Of a stretch of 64,000 bases of DNA, positions 36,071 through 45,759 are shown piece after piece. Every line of letters starts with the position of its first letter. The stretch's first letter is position 1. The stretch is from Pseudomonadota bacterium (GTDB taxonomy: Bacteria > Pseudomonadota > Gammaproteobacteria > Steroidobacterales > Steroidobacteraceae). Position numbers and translations under genes: made by a program. The notes below the pieces were generated by a model. That model had not been told where the DNA came from. It did not search any database and saw nothing but the letters and a program-made list of their open reading frames with translations. The DNA lies in contig JAKBCE010000005.1 in assembly GCA_021808195.1 (NCBI GenBank), forward strand, positions 1 to 64,000, written 5' to 3'.

Positions 36071-37552
36071 ATGATCATGCGGGCAAAGACGACAGGCCGG
36101 CGTAAGTTGACCGCATCGCCGGGGCACCATGCCGGAGGGGCGGTACGCGTCGCATTGATCTTGGGATGTGTGGGTCAACTCGTCGCCTGTGCCCATTTTC
36201 AGCCGAAGCCCCTGTCCGCGCGAAGCAGCATGGCGCGCTTTGACGCGCGCTCGCTGCACTCGCCGGGGCTGCGGGCGTTTCTGGCCGCCAATCATGTCGT
36301 TGCGCCTGCGCCCCGTGCCGTTTGGGGTCTGAAAGCGCTGACGCTGACGGCATTTTATTATCAACCTGCGCTAGCCGAGGCGCGCGCGAGACTGCTTGCT
36401 GCACAGGCGATGCGCGTGACGGCCGCAGAGCGACCCAACCCGTCGATTGCCGTAACGCCTGGTTATGACGCAGGTGTTCCAGGAGCGATACACCCCTGGG
36501 TGGTTCCGCTGACATTCGATTGGACGATTGAGACGGCAGGACGGCGTGGGGATCGCCTTGCGGAGGCGCGGCACCAGGCTGCGGCGGCACGCTGGGATTT
36601 GGTGGGAACGCTCTGGCGCATCCGCAGTCGGCTGCGTGGTGCACTGCTCGAGCTGTATGCGGCGCGCCGCTCAGCGGCGTTGCTCGAGGAGGAGGCGAGG
36701 ACGCGCCGAGAAGTGCTGCGCTTGCTCAAAGGGCAGCTCCAGGCCGGTAACGTCTCGAGCTACGAGGTGGCGCAGGCGCGAATTGCACTGGATCGTGTCC
36801 TCGTCGCCAGACAGGCTGTGGTCGGTCGTCTGCGGCAATCGCGCATCCTGCTCGCCGGGGCCATCGGAGTGCCCCTGACAGCTCTCACCGAGGTGCGATT
36901 CTCGTTTGCCGACCTGCGGGCACTGCCACTCGCTTTGACCCGACCGGCGGTAAGGCAAGAGGCACTTCTTGAGCGCGCGGATGTCCGCGCGGCTCTCGAG
37001 CGTTACGCTGCCAGTCAGTCTGCTTTACAGCTTCAGATTGCGCGTCAGTGGCCCGATATTCGTCTCGGCCCGGGCTTCGCCTGGAACGCGCAGCTTGCAG
37101 GCGACCACAAGTGGGACCTCGGGCTCTCCCTGCCGCTCCCCATCTTGAATCAAAACCAGGGCCCCATCGCTGAGGCAAAGGCGCGGCGTGCGTTGGCTGC
37201 CGCACATTTTCGGTTGGTGCAGGCAAACGCCATTACCCAGATTGATGGGGCGGTCACAGCCTACGATTCGGCTCGTGCACAGCTCGAAGCGACCAATTCC
37301 TTACTGCGGGGACTGCGGCGCGCACTTCACTCGGTGGTTGCCGAGGTCAAAGCCGGCGAATTGCAACCGCTCGATCTGGCGAATGCCCGTCTCGCCTATC
37401 AAGCCGGCACGCAGCAGCGACTCGCTGTGTTCATTAAGGCGCAGCAGGCACTCGGCAGGCTCGAATATGCCCTGCAGAATCCACTCACCGTCGCACGGCA
37501 GCCTGTGCGCGCCGTACCGAACGAACTCAGCATCGCCCGCGCTCGACCGTGA
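36071..37552 (+). CDS. Outer-membrane efflux factor (TolC/CusC family lipoprotein)
   Basis: 493 residues. A lipobox LVAC (Cys40) follows the hydrophobic leader, so it is a lipid-anchored CusC/NodT-type channel. Two TolC-type coiled-coil repeats follow, with typical RADVRAALERYAASQSALQL and DLGLSLPLPILNQNQGPIAEA. It provides the outer-membrane exit for the divergent RND pump. TATAGT at 36059-36064 could be a -10 that would start transcription at or very near the ATG, and no ribosome site is visible; a second ATG lies two codons downstream. The divergent layout with the adaptor gene (236-base gap) implies a shared control region; no metal-sensor gene is adjacent. Confidence 0.88.
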   Translation: MIMRAKTTGRRKLTASPGHHAGGAVRVALILGCVGQLVACAHFQPKPLSARSSMARFDARSLHSPGLRAFLAANHVVAPAPRAVWGLKALTLTAFYYQPALAEARARLLAAQAMRVTAAERPNPSIAVTPGYDAGVPGAIHPWVVPLTFDWTIETAGRRGDRLAEARHQAAAARWDLVGTLWRIRSRLRGALLELYAARRSAALLEEEARTRREVLRLLKGQLQAGNVSSYEVAQARIALDRVLVARQAVVGRLRQSRILLAGAIGVPLTALTEVRFSFADLRALPLALTRPAVRQEALLERADVRAALERYAASQSALQLQIARQWPDIRLGPGFAWNAQLAGDHKWDLGLSLPLPILNQNQGPIAEAKARRALAAAHFRLVQANAITQIDGAVTAYDSARAQLEATNSLLRGLRRALHSVVAEVKAGELQPLDLANARLAYQAGTQQRLAVFIKAQQALGRLEYALQNPLTVARQPVRAVPNELSIARARP

Positions 37553-38390
37553 CCCCTGGTTGACGGCGAGGAGGGTCTACTCAGGCGGCGGCTCGGTGGC
37601 CCAAGGGGCCGCATCGGGTCTCCCGCTTCAACCGCAATGACTGAAGTGAGCGTGAAGGGAATCGCCCAGGCGGGAGTGCCGTGTGGATGCGCACAGAGTG
37701 CCAACGTCGTCCGATCACATCGCGCAGAGCGTATGCGTTGGTGCGGGCCGATCTGATCCTGAAGTGCGAACGCGAATCGGTCCCTAAATGAGCCGGAGCG
37801 TCGCAAGAGACGTGTGGTGCATTAAGGATGGATCGCGGCGTTATCCGGTGAAGAACTGACGCACCAATACTTACTGTGCATTCGACCGGCCATCCGGGAG
37901 CCTCGCGGGAGGGTAAAGCTCACGCAGTGAGACGACCGAGTTGCTGCAAGTCAGGGTAGCCTATGAAATGAGCCGAATCTGTGGAAGCTGCGAGGCAAGT
38001 GAGGGACGTCGAGGTTGGTCTCGACGCGAGCCGGCGCATCATCGCAATTTTTCTTTCCATTACACAGTCCGTGCATCGGGCATTTCGCGTCTGCCGTGAG
38101 ACCTCCCGGTGTCTTCGGACCGGAAAACCCAGGCGTTCAGTGCTCATTGCGGGTGGGAAGTCTCCACCAACGCGCCCATTTTCAGCGCGCTGACCATGGA
38201 CGTCAGCTTATTCCGGTTGACGCGCTGTCGCCTCCAGAGGTAAATTTCGGTATGAACGAACCGGTCCGTGCTTACAGTTTGGCGGGCCGCCAAATGACTT
38301 CCAAATCGGGCCCGTGGCGCGCATTCGGGTCATGCGTGCAAGAACAGCAGTCGGCGCAAATTTCTTCCGCGTCCGAACGAGGTGAACCGC
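37553..38390. other. 838-bp gap between efflux factor and carboxylesterase genes
   Basis: No convincing gene on either strand: the open frames here are short, arginine-rich shadows without ribosome sites. The 3' end holds the ribosome site GAGGTG (38379-38384) for the esterase. No terminator, repeat or RNA gene was recognised. Confidence 0.4.
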
Positions 38391-40055
38391 ATGTTGAAAT
38401 TCCGTCCGCTTAACCTCCTTGCGCTATACGTCACGTTGGTGATCAGTGGAATGAGCTCTGTCGCGCACGCGGGCGGAGTGATGCATCACGTCCCCGGCGA
38501 TCCGATTAAGATTGACTCCGGCCGGTTGGACGGCACGCTCCTCGCACATGGTGTGAAGGCTTACTACGGCATTCCGTTTGCCGCTCCGCCAGTGCGGGGG
38601 AATCGGTGGCGGGCGCCGCAACCGGTGAAGCCGTGGAAGGGCATCTATACAGCGGATTCAAAAGGTCCGTCGTGCTTGCAACCGATGCGTGCGCCAAGTA
38701 TCAATCATTACTTCGGTGCACAGGTTCTTTCTGAGAACTGCTTGTACCTGAACGTCTGGGCGCCGGTCACTGCCCATCGTGGCGCGAAACTTCCCGTCGT
38801 GGTTTGGATCTTCGGCGGTGCCTACCAGATCGGCTCTGGAAATCTTGATATCTATAGCGGCAGGCATCTCGCCCGCCAGGGAGTGATCTATGTGGCGGCC
38901 AACTACCGGGTCGGGGTGCTCGGGTTCTTTGCCCTGCCGCAGCTGACCGCACAGTCGCGCCATCATGCCAGTGGTGACTATGGGTTGCTCGATCAGCTTG
39001 CAGCGCTGCGATGGGTACAGCGCAATATCCGCGCCTTCGGTGGCGATCCGGAAAATGTTACGGTCGTCGGGCAATCAGCGGGTTCGATGTCGATTAATGC
39101 CCTGCAATCCAGTCCGTTGGCACGGGGTCTGTTCGAGCGCGCGATCGGCATCAGCGGCTCCTCGGTGCTGCGCGGACCATTGAGCGTGCCGACTCTGCGG
39201 CAGGCCGAATCGGACGGAACGCATCTCATGCGGGATTTGCACGTAAAGAGTCTGGCTCAACTGCGTGGTATGGCGCCGGACAAATTGATTCAACTTGCCG
39301 CGCAATTGCACTACCGGGCTCGGCCGGACGTCGATGGCTACGTGCTTCCAGAGAGTCCACGGCGTGCGTTTGAGCAGGGACGGGAGCTGCATATCCCCGT
39401 CCTCGTCGGTTCGACAGCCAACGATCTCTGGACTGGCATTCCGCTGCTGCAGGCGAGGACGGTGGCGGGCTATCGCCGCCGGGCGCACGAGATGTTCGGC
39501 GCGACGGCATCGCAATTCCTGGCCGCCTGGCCGGCCCACACCAATGCCGATGTCATCCGTCAGGCACACTTGGTCGCTCAGGACTGTGGTATGGGGCTCG
39601 CTGCGCTCACCTGGGCGAGCCTTCAGGCAAAGACCGGCAAGGCACCTGCGTTCCTCTATCTTTTCTCGCATGTGCAACCATATGCCCCGGGGGTGAGATT
39701 TTCCGATTTCAATCCCGCTACTGCAGACGCCAACCACTTCAGCGATGTCCCATATTGGCTCGGCACTTACGAAACCTATAATCGATTCCGTGTCACCCGC
39801 GACTGGAAAGCCCTTGACCGGCGACTGGCGAGCGAGATGCAGGGGGTCATCCTCGCATTTGCCAAGACTGGAAACCCAAATACGCCGCGCGTGAAGTTCG
39901 TACCCTTTGAACAGTCTGATCCGTACCGGACGGTGCTCGGGCGTCGAATCCACCTCGAGAAGCTCAATGCAGCGGGCATTGCATTTCTGCTCGCACATCC
40001 GCCGAAGCCTTTTATCCCGACCCCTTCCGTGACGAAGCCGAAGCAGATGTACTAA
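38391..40055 (+). CDS. Exported type-B carboxylesterase
   Basis: 554 residues, alpha/beta hydrolase of the cholinesterase/para-nitrobenzyl esterase family. Signal peptide ends at VAHA-GG. Present: YYGIPFAAPPVRGNRW, SENCLYLNVWAP, oxyanion loop FGGAYQIGSG, and the nucleophile Ser229 in VVGQSAGSM. The family's catalytic acid lies in a G-T-x-x-D-E-G motif; here it reads GSTANDLW, with Leu346 at the usual Glu position and Asp345 next to it. A histidine is found in ANHFSDVPYWLG. It would hydrolyse carboxylic esters in the periplasm. ATG chosen over GTG at 38382 because GAGGTG overlaps the latter. Convergent with the UbiX gene. Confidence 0.85.
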   Translation: MLKFRPLNLLALYVTLVISGMSSVAHAGGVMHHVPGDPIKIDSGRLDGTLLAHGVKAYYGIPFAAPPVRGNRWRAPQPVKPWKGIYTADSKGPSCLQPMRAPSINHYFGAQVLSENCLYLNVWAPVTAHRGAKLPVVVWIFGGAYQIGSGNLDIYSGRHLARQGVIYVAANYRVGVLGFFALPQLTAQSRHHASGDYGLLDQLAALRWVQRNIRAFGGDPENVTVVGQSAGSMSINALQSSPLARGLFERAIGISGSSVLRGPLSVPTLRQAESDGTHLMRDLHVKSLAQLRGMAPDKLIQLAAQLHYRARPDVDGYVLPESPRRAFEQGRELHIPVLVGSTANDLWTGIPLLQARTVAGYRRRAHEMFGATASQFLAAWPAHTNADVIRQAHLVAQDCGMGLAALTWASLQAKTGKAPAFLYLFSHVQPYAPGVRFSDFNPATADANHFSDVPYWLGTYETYNRFRVTRDWKALDRRLASEMQGVILAFAKTGNPNTPRVKFVPFEQSDPYRTVLGRRIHLEKLNAAGIAFLLAHPPKPFIPTPSVTKPKQMY

Positions 40056-40178
40056 GGGATTCCAGGTGGCCCGATGCAGTGTATAAGTGATTTCGCGCCG
40101 AATCCTCCTGCTCAATGACGTCGTGGGTAAGAGTCGGACGCGAAGCACTTGATGTGGATGGCTGTCGTCGTGGGAGCC

Positions 40179-40811
40179 TCAGCGCTTGAATGACGTCACA
40201 TTGAGCGATAGGCGAGCTTTTCGCGATTGGATCGAGCCAGTCCATCGCGGCAAGTCGGGCAAATCGATTCCGAGACAGTCGAGCGCACGACCGAGCGAGT
40301 GGTCGACCAATTCCTGAATGCTCTGCGGGTGGGTGTAGAACGCGGGCACGGGCGGATGGACGATGCCGCCCATTTCAGTCACCGCCAGCATATTGCGGAT
40401 GTGCCCGGCATGCAGGGGTGCCTCTCTGACCATCAGGACGAGGCGGCGCCGCTCCTTCAATACCACATCAGCGGCGCGGGTGAGCAGTGTGCTGGTCACG
40501 CCGGTGGCGACTTCGGCGAGCGTTTTGACGGAGCAGGGGGCAATCAGCATTCCGAGCGTCTTGAACGAGCCGCTTGCAATGCAGGCGCCGACATCGCCAA
40601 TCGGATGGACCACATCGGCCAGAGCATGCAGTTCCTCACGACTCAGGTCGGTCTCGTGAGCTCGGGTCAGATCGCCCGCTTTCGAGATGATCAGGTGAGT
40701 CTTGATGCCGAGTGTTCGTAGCAGCTGAAGGGCGCGAATGCCGAAAATGGTGCCGCTGGCCCCGGTGATGCCAACGATCAGGCGCCGGGCCGCGCCACTG
40801 TCGTCTGTCAT
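40179..40811 (-). CDS. UbiX-like flavin prenyltransferase
   Basis: 210 residues. The FMN-binding [15 protein letters not shown], the [22 protein letters not shown] segment, and [23 protein letters not shown] are hallmarks of UbiX/Pad1 flavoproteins. It makes prenylated FMN from FMN and dimethylallyl phosphate for the adjacent UbiD decarboxylase. The start was set at 40811, where the ATG overlaps the UbiD stop (ATGA); a longer frame to 40910 would lie inside ubiD. The coupled arrangement says this copy serves the neighbouring decarboxylase rather than only ubiquinone synthesis. Confidence 0.9.
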   Translation of the reverse strand: MTDDSGAARRLIVGITGASGTIFGIRALQLLRTLGIKTHLIISKAGDLTRAHETDLSREELHALADVVHPIGDVGACIASGSFKTLGMLIAPCSVKTLAEVATGVTSTLLTRAADVVLKERRRLVLMVREAPLHAGHIRNMLAVTEMGGIVHPPVPAFYTHPQSIQELVDHSLGRALDCLGIDLPDLPRWTGSIQSRKARLSLNVTSFKR

Positions 40812-42361
40812 GTGTAGCTCCCAAACAGGGAAGGCGCCCAAAGACTGGGATCGACATCGATGAACCGGGCGCGCACGAAATGCTCTTTGAGCTTGAATGG
40901 CACCGTGCAATCAAAAATCGTCTTTGTGGTGGTGCCCTTTGATGATACGCGTGGGTCGTAGAGCGGCGTCTGGGATGGGTCGAGCACGTGCCCTGCGACC
41001 CCCGGTATGAAAATGGTATCGAGATCGCCGGCGTAGCGTGTCTGCATCGCCCATAAGACGTCGTTTGAATCGAATAGGTCGACGTCCTCGTCGACGAGGA
41101 TTAAGTTCTTCAGTTCGCGATAGACTCCGAGTGCGACTAGTGCGGCTTGTCGTGTCAGGCCGTCGTCATTGGCATTGCGCTTGTGCACCTGCAGTATCGC
41201 GAGATACTTGCCGCCGCCTGCGCTATGCGCGTAGACGTTCGTGACGAGTCCGGGCAGAGCATCCTGGCAGGCGATGTGAATGCTGGCTTCTGTGGGAATG
41301 CCGCAAAGCGTCACGTGCTCTTCACCCGGACCGACCAGAGTCTGCAAGATGGGGTTGCGACGCGTGGTGACGGCTTTGACCTTGATGACTGGCAGCGCAG
41401 GATGTGCCTCACCGGTGTATCCGGGGAACTCCGGCATTGCCTTACCGGTGCCGGTATTGCGGTCTTCGGCAATCCGCACGTGGGGTAGGATTTCTCCCTC
41501 AATCACGATTTCCGCGCGGGCGATGGCGCATTGCGGAATCGTCAGGCACTCGACAAGCTCGATGGGCTGGCCGCGTAGCCCGCCGGCGACGCACAGCTCA
41601 TTGAATCCAAATGGCGTGGTCGGTGCTTCGAACTCGGCACCGATATAAACCGCCGGATCCAGGCCCATGTTGATTGAGACCGGTAACGGCTTGCCGATGG
41701 ATTCGGCCTTCTCGCGAAAGACGTCGATATGCCGCCCGGGGGCAAAGAAAATCGAGATTTCATCTTTCCCTTGGACGCAGAGGCGATGAATCGTGACGTC
41801 GACATTGTCGCGATCAGCCGGATCGCTGCCGAGGACGAGTCCCAGGCAGAAGTACGGTCCCGCATCCTGCATGCCATTTGTGGGTGCTGGAAGGAGCGTA
41901 CGTAAGTCAAAGCCTTCCTCATCAGCCCGGTGCACCATCTCCTGGCACGGTGCATCTGCACGGCCGATCACTATGGGTGGCGTGACATTCTTGCGCGCCT
42001 CGGCCATTTGAACGCCGAGCTCGCGCACCGGCGCGCCGAGCAGGGCGCTGACGCGCTCGCGGCTGGCGAGCAGCCCGACCAATACACGAGCGCCGGGATA
42101 GCCCTTGACGTTGTTGAAGCTCATTGCTGGACCGATGCGAGTCGGGCGCATGACGGTGCCGCCCGCGCCTACGTGCCGATAGACGCCCGCGAGCTCCGCA
42201 ATTGGGTCGACCGGACGATCCGTCTCGATGTACTGCCCGGGAATCGTCTTCAGCAGTTCGATGGCCGAGCGCAGATCATTGACGGCCGGGATGTTCCAGC
42301 CTTGAGGATGAGGACTGCCCGGTTCGAGAATGTGGTAATCGCCTGGACGCTTTTGTGGCAT
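40808..42361 (-). CDS. UbiD-family prenyl-FMN-dependent decarboxylase
   Basis: 517 residues. UbiD features include [53 protein letters not shown] and the C-terminal [16 protein letters not shown]. The combination resembles gallate/protocatechuate-type decarboxylases more than ubiquinone UbiD. Reversible (de)carboxylation of an aromatic or unsaturated acid using prenylated FMN is expected. First gene of a two-gene operon with UbiX. AGGG lies eight bases before the ATG. The only good promoter found lies 420 bases upstream, overlapping a palindrome beside the divergent TetR gene, so this operon is probably repressed by that TetR protein. The substrate is not known. Confidence 0.88.
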   Translation of the reverse strand: MPQKRPGDYHILEPGSPHPQGWNIPAVNDLRSAIELLKTIPGQYIETDRPVDPIAELAGVYRHVGAGGTVMRPTRIGPAMSFNNVKGYPGARVLVGLLASRERVSALLGAPVRELGVQMAEARKNVTPPIVIGRADAPCQEMVHRADEEGFDLRTLLPAPTNGMQDAGPYFCLGLVLGSDPADRDNVDVTIHRLCVQGKDEISIFFAPGRHIDVFREKAESIGKPLPVSINMGLDPAVYIGAEFEAPTTPFGFNELCVAGGLRGQPIELVECLTIPQCAIARAEIVIEGEILPHVRIAEDRNTGTGKAMPEFPGYTGEAHPALPVIKVKAVTTRRNPILQTLVGPGEEHVTLCGIPTEASIHIACQDALPGLVTNVYAHSAGGGKYLAILQVHKRNANDDGLTRQAALVALGVYRELKNLILVDEDVDLFDSNDVLWAMQTRYAGDLDTIFIPGVAGHVLDPSQTPLYDPRVSSKGTTTKTIFDCTVPFKLKEHFVRARFIDVDPSLWAPSLFGSYT

Positions 42362-42841
42362 GACGGATTCCCTAGGGGGACAAGGTCGGGAGAAGGCCTT
42401 AAGTCACGCGGAACCTCGCCCTGCGCGAGCTGCATCGCGAGGGACCCGAACTGTTCGGAGCAGCGTCGCTGCTGCTCATTACCAAGCGAGTCCGACCGGC
42501 GAGGAGGCGGGTGCGTCGGGGTATTTCGGTCCTGGTGCGGCAGCAACGCTGCGCATGCCGCGAGGCGCTGTCGCCGCGCGTGTGCGATCTATGAAAGCAA
42601 GGAAAGGCGTGAATGACGGTGTGCCGACGTGGATTCATCAGAACGCTCCATGCGTATCAGTGCTCGAACGAGAGCGACTTGTCCTACGGAGCCTGCTGTG
42701 CAGGGGGCGGCGCATCGGGGTGATTCCAGGCCTCAGCAGATACCCAGGGCTGCAATCAGGATATAAAATTCCATCAAGTATCTAAATACCCTTTGGTATT
42801 CGAAATGTCAAGGTACAAGATCCGGCGCGGAGGGACGCGGG
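42362..42841. other. Divergent control region, UbiD operon / TetR gene
   Basis: 480 bases without a supported gene. The ubiD side is a long (about 415 base) untranslated leader if the promoter at 42783-42811 is used. AT content rises at 42760-42810, where the operator lies. Confidence 0.5.
42783..42811 (-). promoter_or_regulatory. ubiD promoter with TetR-type palindromic operator in its spacer
   Basis: On the minus strand TTGACA (42811-42806) and TATTTA (42788-42783) are 17 bases apart. The palindrome AATACC-N4-GGTATT (42785-42800) covers the -10 and part of the spacer, so a bound repressor would block RNA polymerase. It also lies 42 bases before the TetR start, which fits autoregulation. 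Confidence 0.65.
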
Positions 42842-43453
42842 ATGACACGATTGAGCAGAGCGGAGAGTCAGGCGATCACGCGCCAGCGGTTGCTGAGGGC
42901 AGCGCGTGAGCTATTCCGGCGGGATGGCTATGCAGCGACGACCGTAGAGCGCATTGCGGCTACAGCCGGCTTCAGCAAGGGCGCCGTGTATTCGAATTTC
43001 GAGGATAAGGAGTCTATCTTTCTGTCGGTCCTTGAGGCGCAGGGCCAGGAGGGCTTGAACGAACTGATCGCGAAGCTCGGCGAAGCAGAAGATGACCTCG
43101 CGGTGATCGAGGCTCTGGCGGCTTGGGCCGATGCGACCTCGCGCAGCGGCAGCTGGTCACTCACGATCCTCGAGCATGCGCGGCTGGTGGGACCACAAGG
43201 CGCCTCGCTCAAGCGTCAGGAGGAGGTCATCCGCGGACACTGGCGACGTTTGGGTGATTACCTGCTCACCCGATTCCCGGCCATCGACTCAGACGGGGAA
43301 ACCCTCGGCGCACTACTGCACGAGATCGCCTATGCCCCCGCGATGACCCTGGTCCGCAGGCCCACGGCCGCAGATCTGATGCGCCTCGCCCTGCACTCAC
43401 TGCTGTGTTCGGGAGCGGAGGCGGCTGCAGAGGTCCGGCGCGCAAGTCGCTGA
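42842..43453 (+). CDS. TetR/AcrR-family regulator, likely repressor of the UbiD/UbiX operon
   Basis: 203 residues. The helix-turn-helix lies at about 13-60 (LLRAARELFRRDGYAATTVE, then IAATAGFSKGAVYSNFEDKE); the rest is a ligand-binding helical domain. GGAGGG lies just upstream of the ATG. It is divergent from ubiD, and the palindrome AATACC-N4-GGTATT lies 42 bases before its start, overlapping the ubiD promoter. By the usual logic the ligand would be the decarboxylase substrate or a product. Distinct from the second TetR gene at 50 kb. Confidence 0.9.
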   Translation: MTRLSRAESQAITRQRLLRAARELFRRDGYAATTVERIAATAGFSKGAVYSNFEDKESIFLSVLEAQGQEGLNELIAKLGEAEDDLAVIEALAAWADATSRSGSWSLTILEHARLVGPQGASLKRQEEVIRGHWRRLGDYLLTRFPAIDSDGETLGALLHEIAYAPAMTLVRRPTAADLMRLALHSLLCSGAEAAAEVRRASR

Positions 43454-43658
43454 TCCCGGATCAGGCGATCCCATCAAGCGAATCGGGCGTACGCGATCCT
43501 ACCCAAACCGGTCGCGCACACCGAGGGCTTCTTGGGAGCGGCCTTTGCAGGGTCGCTATGCCACACCTCAGCCCTGCCCGGTCTTGCGGCCGCCGCCCCC
43601 ATGCCGCTGCGCCGCTCATTGCAGTTGGCATTGACAGAATTCGCAGCAAGACCTAGCT

Positions 43659-43688
43659 TTGTTTCACAGACGAACTAGTCCGTACAAT
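43659..43688 (+). promoter_or_regulatory. CTAG-palindrome operator copy 1 in a promoter for the LysR gene
   Basis: ACGAACTAGTCCGT occupies 43670-43683, between TTGTTT (43659-43664) and TACAAT (43683-43688), an 18-base spacer. Compared with the palindrome ACGA-N-CTAG-N-TCGT it has one mismatch. Same motif as at 49.9, 51.9, 53.5, 54.6 and 56.3 kb. Confidence 0.65.
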
Positions 43689-43713
43689 TTCTCGCACCCC
43701 GAACAGTGTCCCG

Positions 43714-44598
43714 TTGACCCGCCTCAGCCTGAAGCAGATCGAATATTTCCGCGCGGTCATGGAGGCCGGAACGGTCAGCGGCGCGGCCGCCGTGCTGCAC
43801 GTGTCCCAGCCGAACGTGAGCCGCATGCTCAAATACACCGAATCACGTCTTGGCATGGAGCTGTTCGAGCGACGAGCGGGCCGGTTGCTGCCGACTCCGC
43901 AGGCACAAGCGCTGTTTCGCGAGGTGCAGTCCTTGCACCAGCATCTGGAGTCGCTGCAGGAGGCGGTGGAACGAATCGCGAGTGGTCAAACCGGGCGGTT
44001 GTCCGTAGGGACCTCCCCAAGCCTCGGCCGCTTCGTCGTACCGTCGGTCATTTCACAGCTGCGCCGTGAATTTCCGTCCTTGCCAGTGAAACTCGACATT
44101 CTTTCGGTGTCGCAGGTGATTGACTACTTGATATACGGTCAGGGTGAGTGCGCCTGCACCATTTTTCCCATCAATGATCCGCGCATCGAATCCGAGCCAT
44201 TCGCTCCAGCCGCGCTGGTATGTGCGGTTCCACAGGGTCATCCCTTGAGCCATTCCAAGACGCTCACCGCGCAGGACATCGCCGCGGAGCCACTCATTGG
44301 CTTTGATGCGTATACGCCTCATGGACAGGTCGTGGCGGAGTTCTTCGCGCTTTCCCGATTGACCCCGCGCATGCAGTACCTCGTCCGCTTCGCAGAATCG
44401 GCGTGCGCTCTGGTCGAGCAGGGCGATGGCATTGCGCTCATTGACGCATTCACGGTTGCCGGCAACGTGTTTCCGAACCTGATCTGCGTCGGTACCGAGT
44501 TCCGCAAGCCATTCCGCATGTATTTTCACCGTGCCTGTGACCGTCCTCTGTCGGCCGCCGGACTAACATTTCGTGATCTCATGAGTCGCTGGCAGTAA
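43714..44598 (+). CDS. LysR-family transcriptional regulator
   Basis: 294 residues with the LysR winged helix (FRAVMEAGTVSGAAAVLHVS, then QPNVSRMLKYTESRLGMELF) and an effector domain from about 90. The start is TTG at 43714, 26 bases after the TACAAT of the operator-bearing promoter; no ATG fits and the ribosome site is poor. Because its promoter carries copy 1 of the CTAG palindrome, this LysR gene probably belongs to the regulon of the TetR protein encoded at 50 kb, forming a small regulatory cascade. It is followed on the same strand by the sugar-isomerase-like gene, 192 bases away. Effector unknown. Confidence 0.88.
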   Translation: MTRLSLKQIEYFRAVMEAGTVSGAAAVLHVSQPNVSRMLKYTESRLGMELFERRAGRLLPTPQAQALFREVQSLHQHLESLQEAVERIASGQTGRLSVGTSPSLGRFVVPSVISQLRREFPSLPVKLDILSVSQVIDYLIYGQGECACTIFPINDPRIESEPFAPAALVCAVPQGHPLSHSKTLTAQDIAAEPLIGFDAYTPHGQVVAEFFALSRLTPRMQYLVRFAESACALVEQGDGIALIDAFTVAGNVFPNLICVGTEFRKPFRMYFHRACDRPLSAAGLTFRDLMSRWQ

Positions 44599-44790
44599 AC
44601 CGGATCGCGCGCCCGCTGATCGCATACGCCGGCCTCGACAGATGCGATGGGTGTCACGGTGAACTTACGAGAGACCCACTCTTGGGCTCACCTGAGTATG
44701 CGGTCATGTTATGCCCGACCGCCAAAACGGCAATATTTTCGCGAATTTCCCGGTGCTATGGTCGTTGTGCAGTAGACGGGATGCACGAAT

Positions 44791-45705
44791 ATGCACAAGG
44801 TCCACCATAGGCAGATCCCCGACGCCAAGGCGAGTCGATTCGCCGGCTTTCCACGGATCGTCAGTCGGCCGGCCGCGCCCGAGTTTTCGCTCGCACAGCT
44901 GACGCTGATGCAATGTGCACCGCCGGAGCTGACGGAAATCGCTGCTGCCACCGGCTATGAATATGTGAGTTTCCGGCCGATTGCATTCGGCCAGCCGGGC
45001 GAGCCGCGTTACCCTCTCGGCACCGATCGAACTCTTCTTGCTCGCACAAAAGCGGCGCTTCGCGCCACGGGAATCCAGCTGCTCGATATCGAGCTGGCGC
45101 GAATCTATCCCGGAGTGGATGTGAAGGGATACCTGCCGGCGTTGCAGGCTGCGGCTGAACTGCGTGGGCGACACGTCCTGACGAGCGTTTGGGATACGAC
45201 CGAGCGTACATTCATTCTGGATCACCTCAGCGAGCTCTGTGAACTCGCCCTGCCACTTGGTCTGACGGTCGATTTGGAATTCGTTACATTCGCCGGCATC
45301 CGTACTCTGGCTGAAGCCGCGGAGATTGTGCGTGACTGCGCATACCCGAATATCGGCATCTGCGTCGACACACTGCATTTCGACAGATCCGGATGTTCGA
45401 TCGACGAGCTGGAGGAACTACCGGCCAAGTGGTTCCACTACGCGCAGATTTGCGACGGACCGGCGGAGTACTCGAGCTCCGATGCTGAGCTGAAACGGGT
45501 CGCACGGGAGGATCGGCGTCTGCTTGGTGAAGGCGGCATCGACGTACGCCGCATCCTGGCCCATCTGCCACACATGCCATACTCGATCGAGCTGCCAAAC
45601 AGCCGTTTGCTCGCCGATCTCGGTCCGCGTGAATTTGCGCGGCGCTGTCTCGCAAGGGCCCGCACCTATCTTTGCCAGACTGCTTCGCCAGTAGTCAACG
45701 CCTGA
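44791..45705 (+). CDS. Sugar phosphate isomerase/epimerase-like TIM-barrel protein
   Basis: 304 residues in the xylose-isomerase-like TIM barrel superfamily: PELTEIAAATGYEYVSFRPI at strand 1, LTVDLEFVTFAGIRTL and NIGICVDTLHF in the metal-binding middle, HYAQICDGPAEY and LLGEGGIDVRRIL near the end. Glu/Asp/His ligands of the divalent metal are in place. Members isomerise sugars, but some (AsbF/QuiC type) dehydrate 3-dehydroshikimate to protocatechuate. That alternative is attractive because a shikimate-dehydrogenase-like gene lies 5 kb away, but it is only inference. The first ~30 residues are not family-like, so the true start may lie downstream of 44791. Confidence 0.78.
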   Translation: MHKVHHRQIPDAKASRFAGFPRIVSRPAAPEFSLAQLTLMQCAPPELTEIAAATGYEYVSFRPIAFGQPGEPRYPLGTDRTLLARTKAALRATGIQLLDIELARIYPGVDVKGYLPALQAAAELRGRHVLTSVWDTTERTFILDHLSELCELALPLGLTVDLEFVTFAGIRTLAEAAEIVRDCAYPNIGICVDTLHFDRSGCSIDELEELPAKWFHYAQICDGPAEYSSSDAELKRVAREDRRLLGEGGIDVRRILAHLPHMPYSIELPNSRLLADLGPREFARRCLARARTYLCQTASPVVNA

Positions 45706-45759
45706 CCGAATCTGCAGAGACTTACCCCGCGATGAAATGCGTCGTCGCTACGGGGAGAA

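Noticed and set aside
40179..42361. Ubiquinone biosynthesis role for the UbiX/UbiD pair
   Set aside because: The pair has its own TetR-controlled promoter and a gallate-decarboxylase-like UbiD, and no other ubi genes are near; a catabolic role is likelier.
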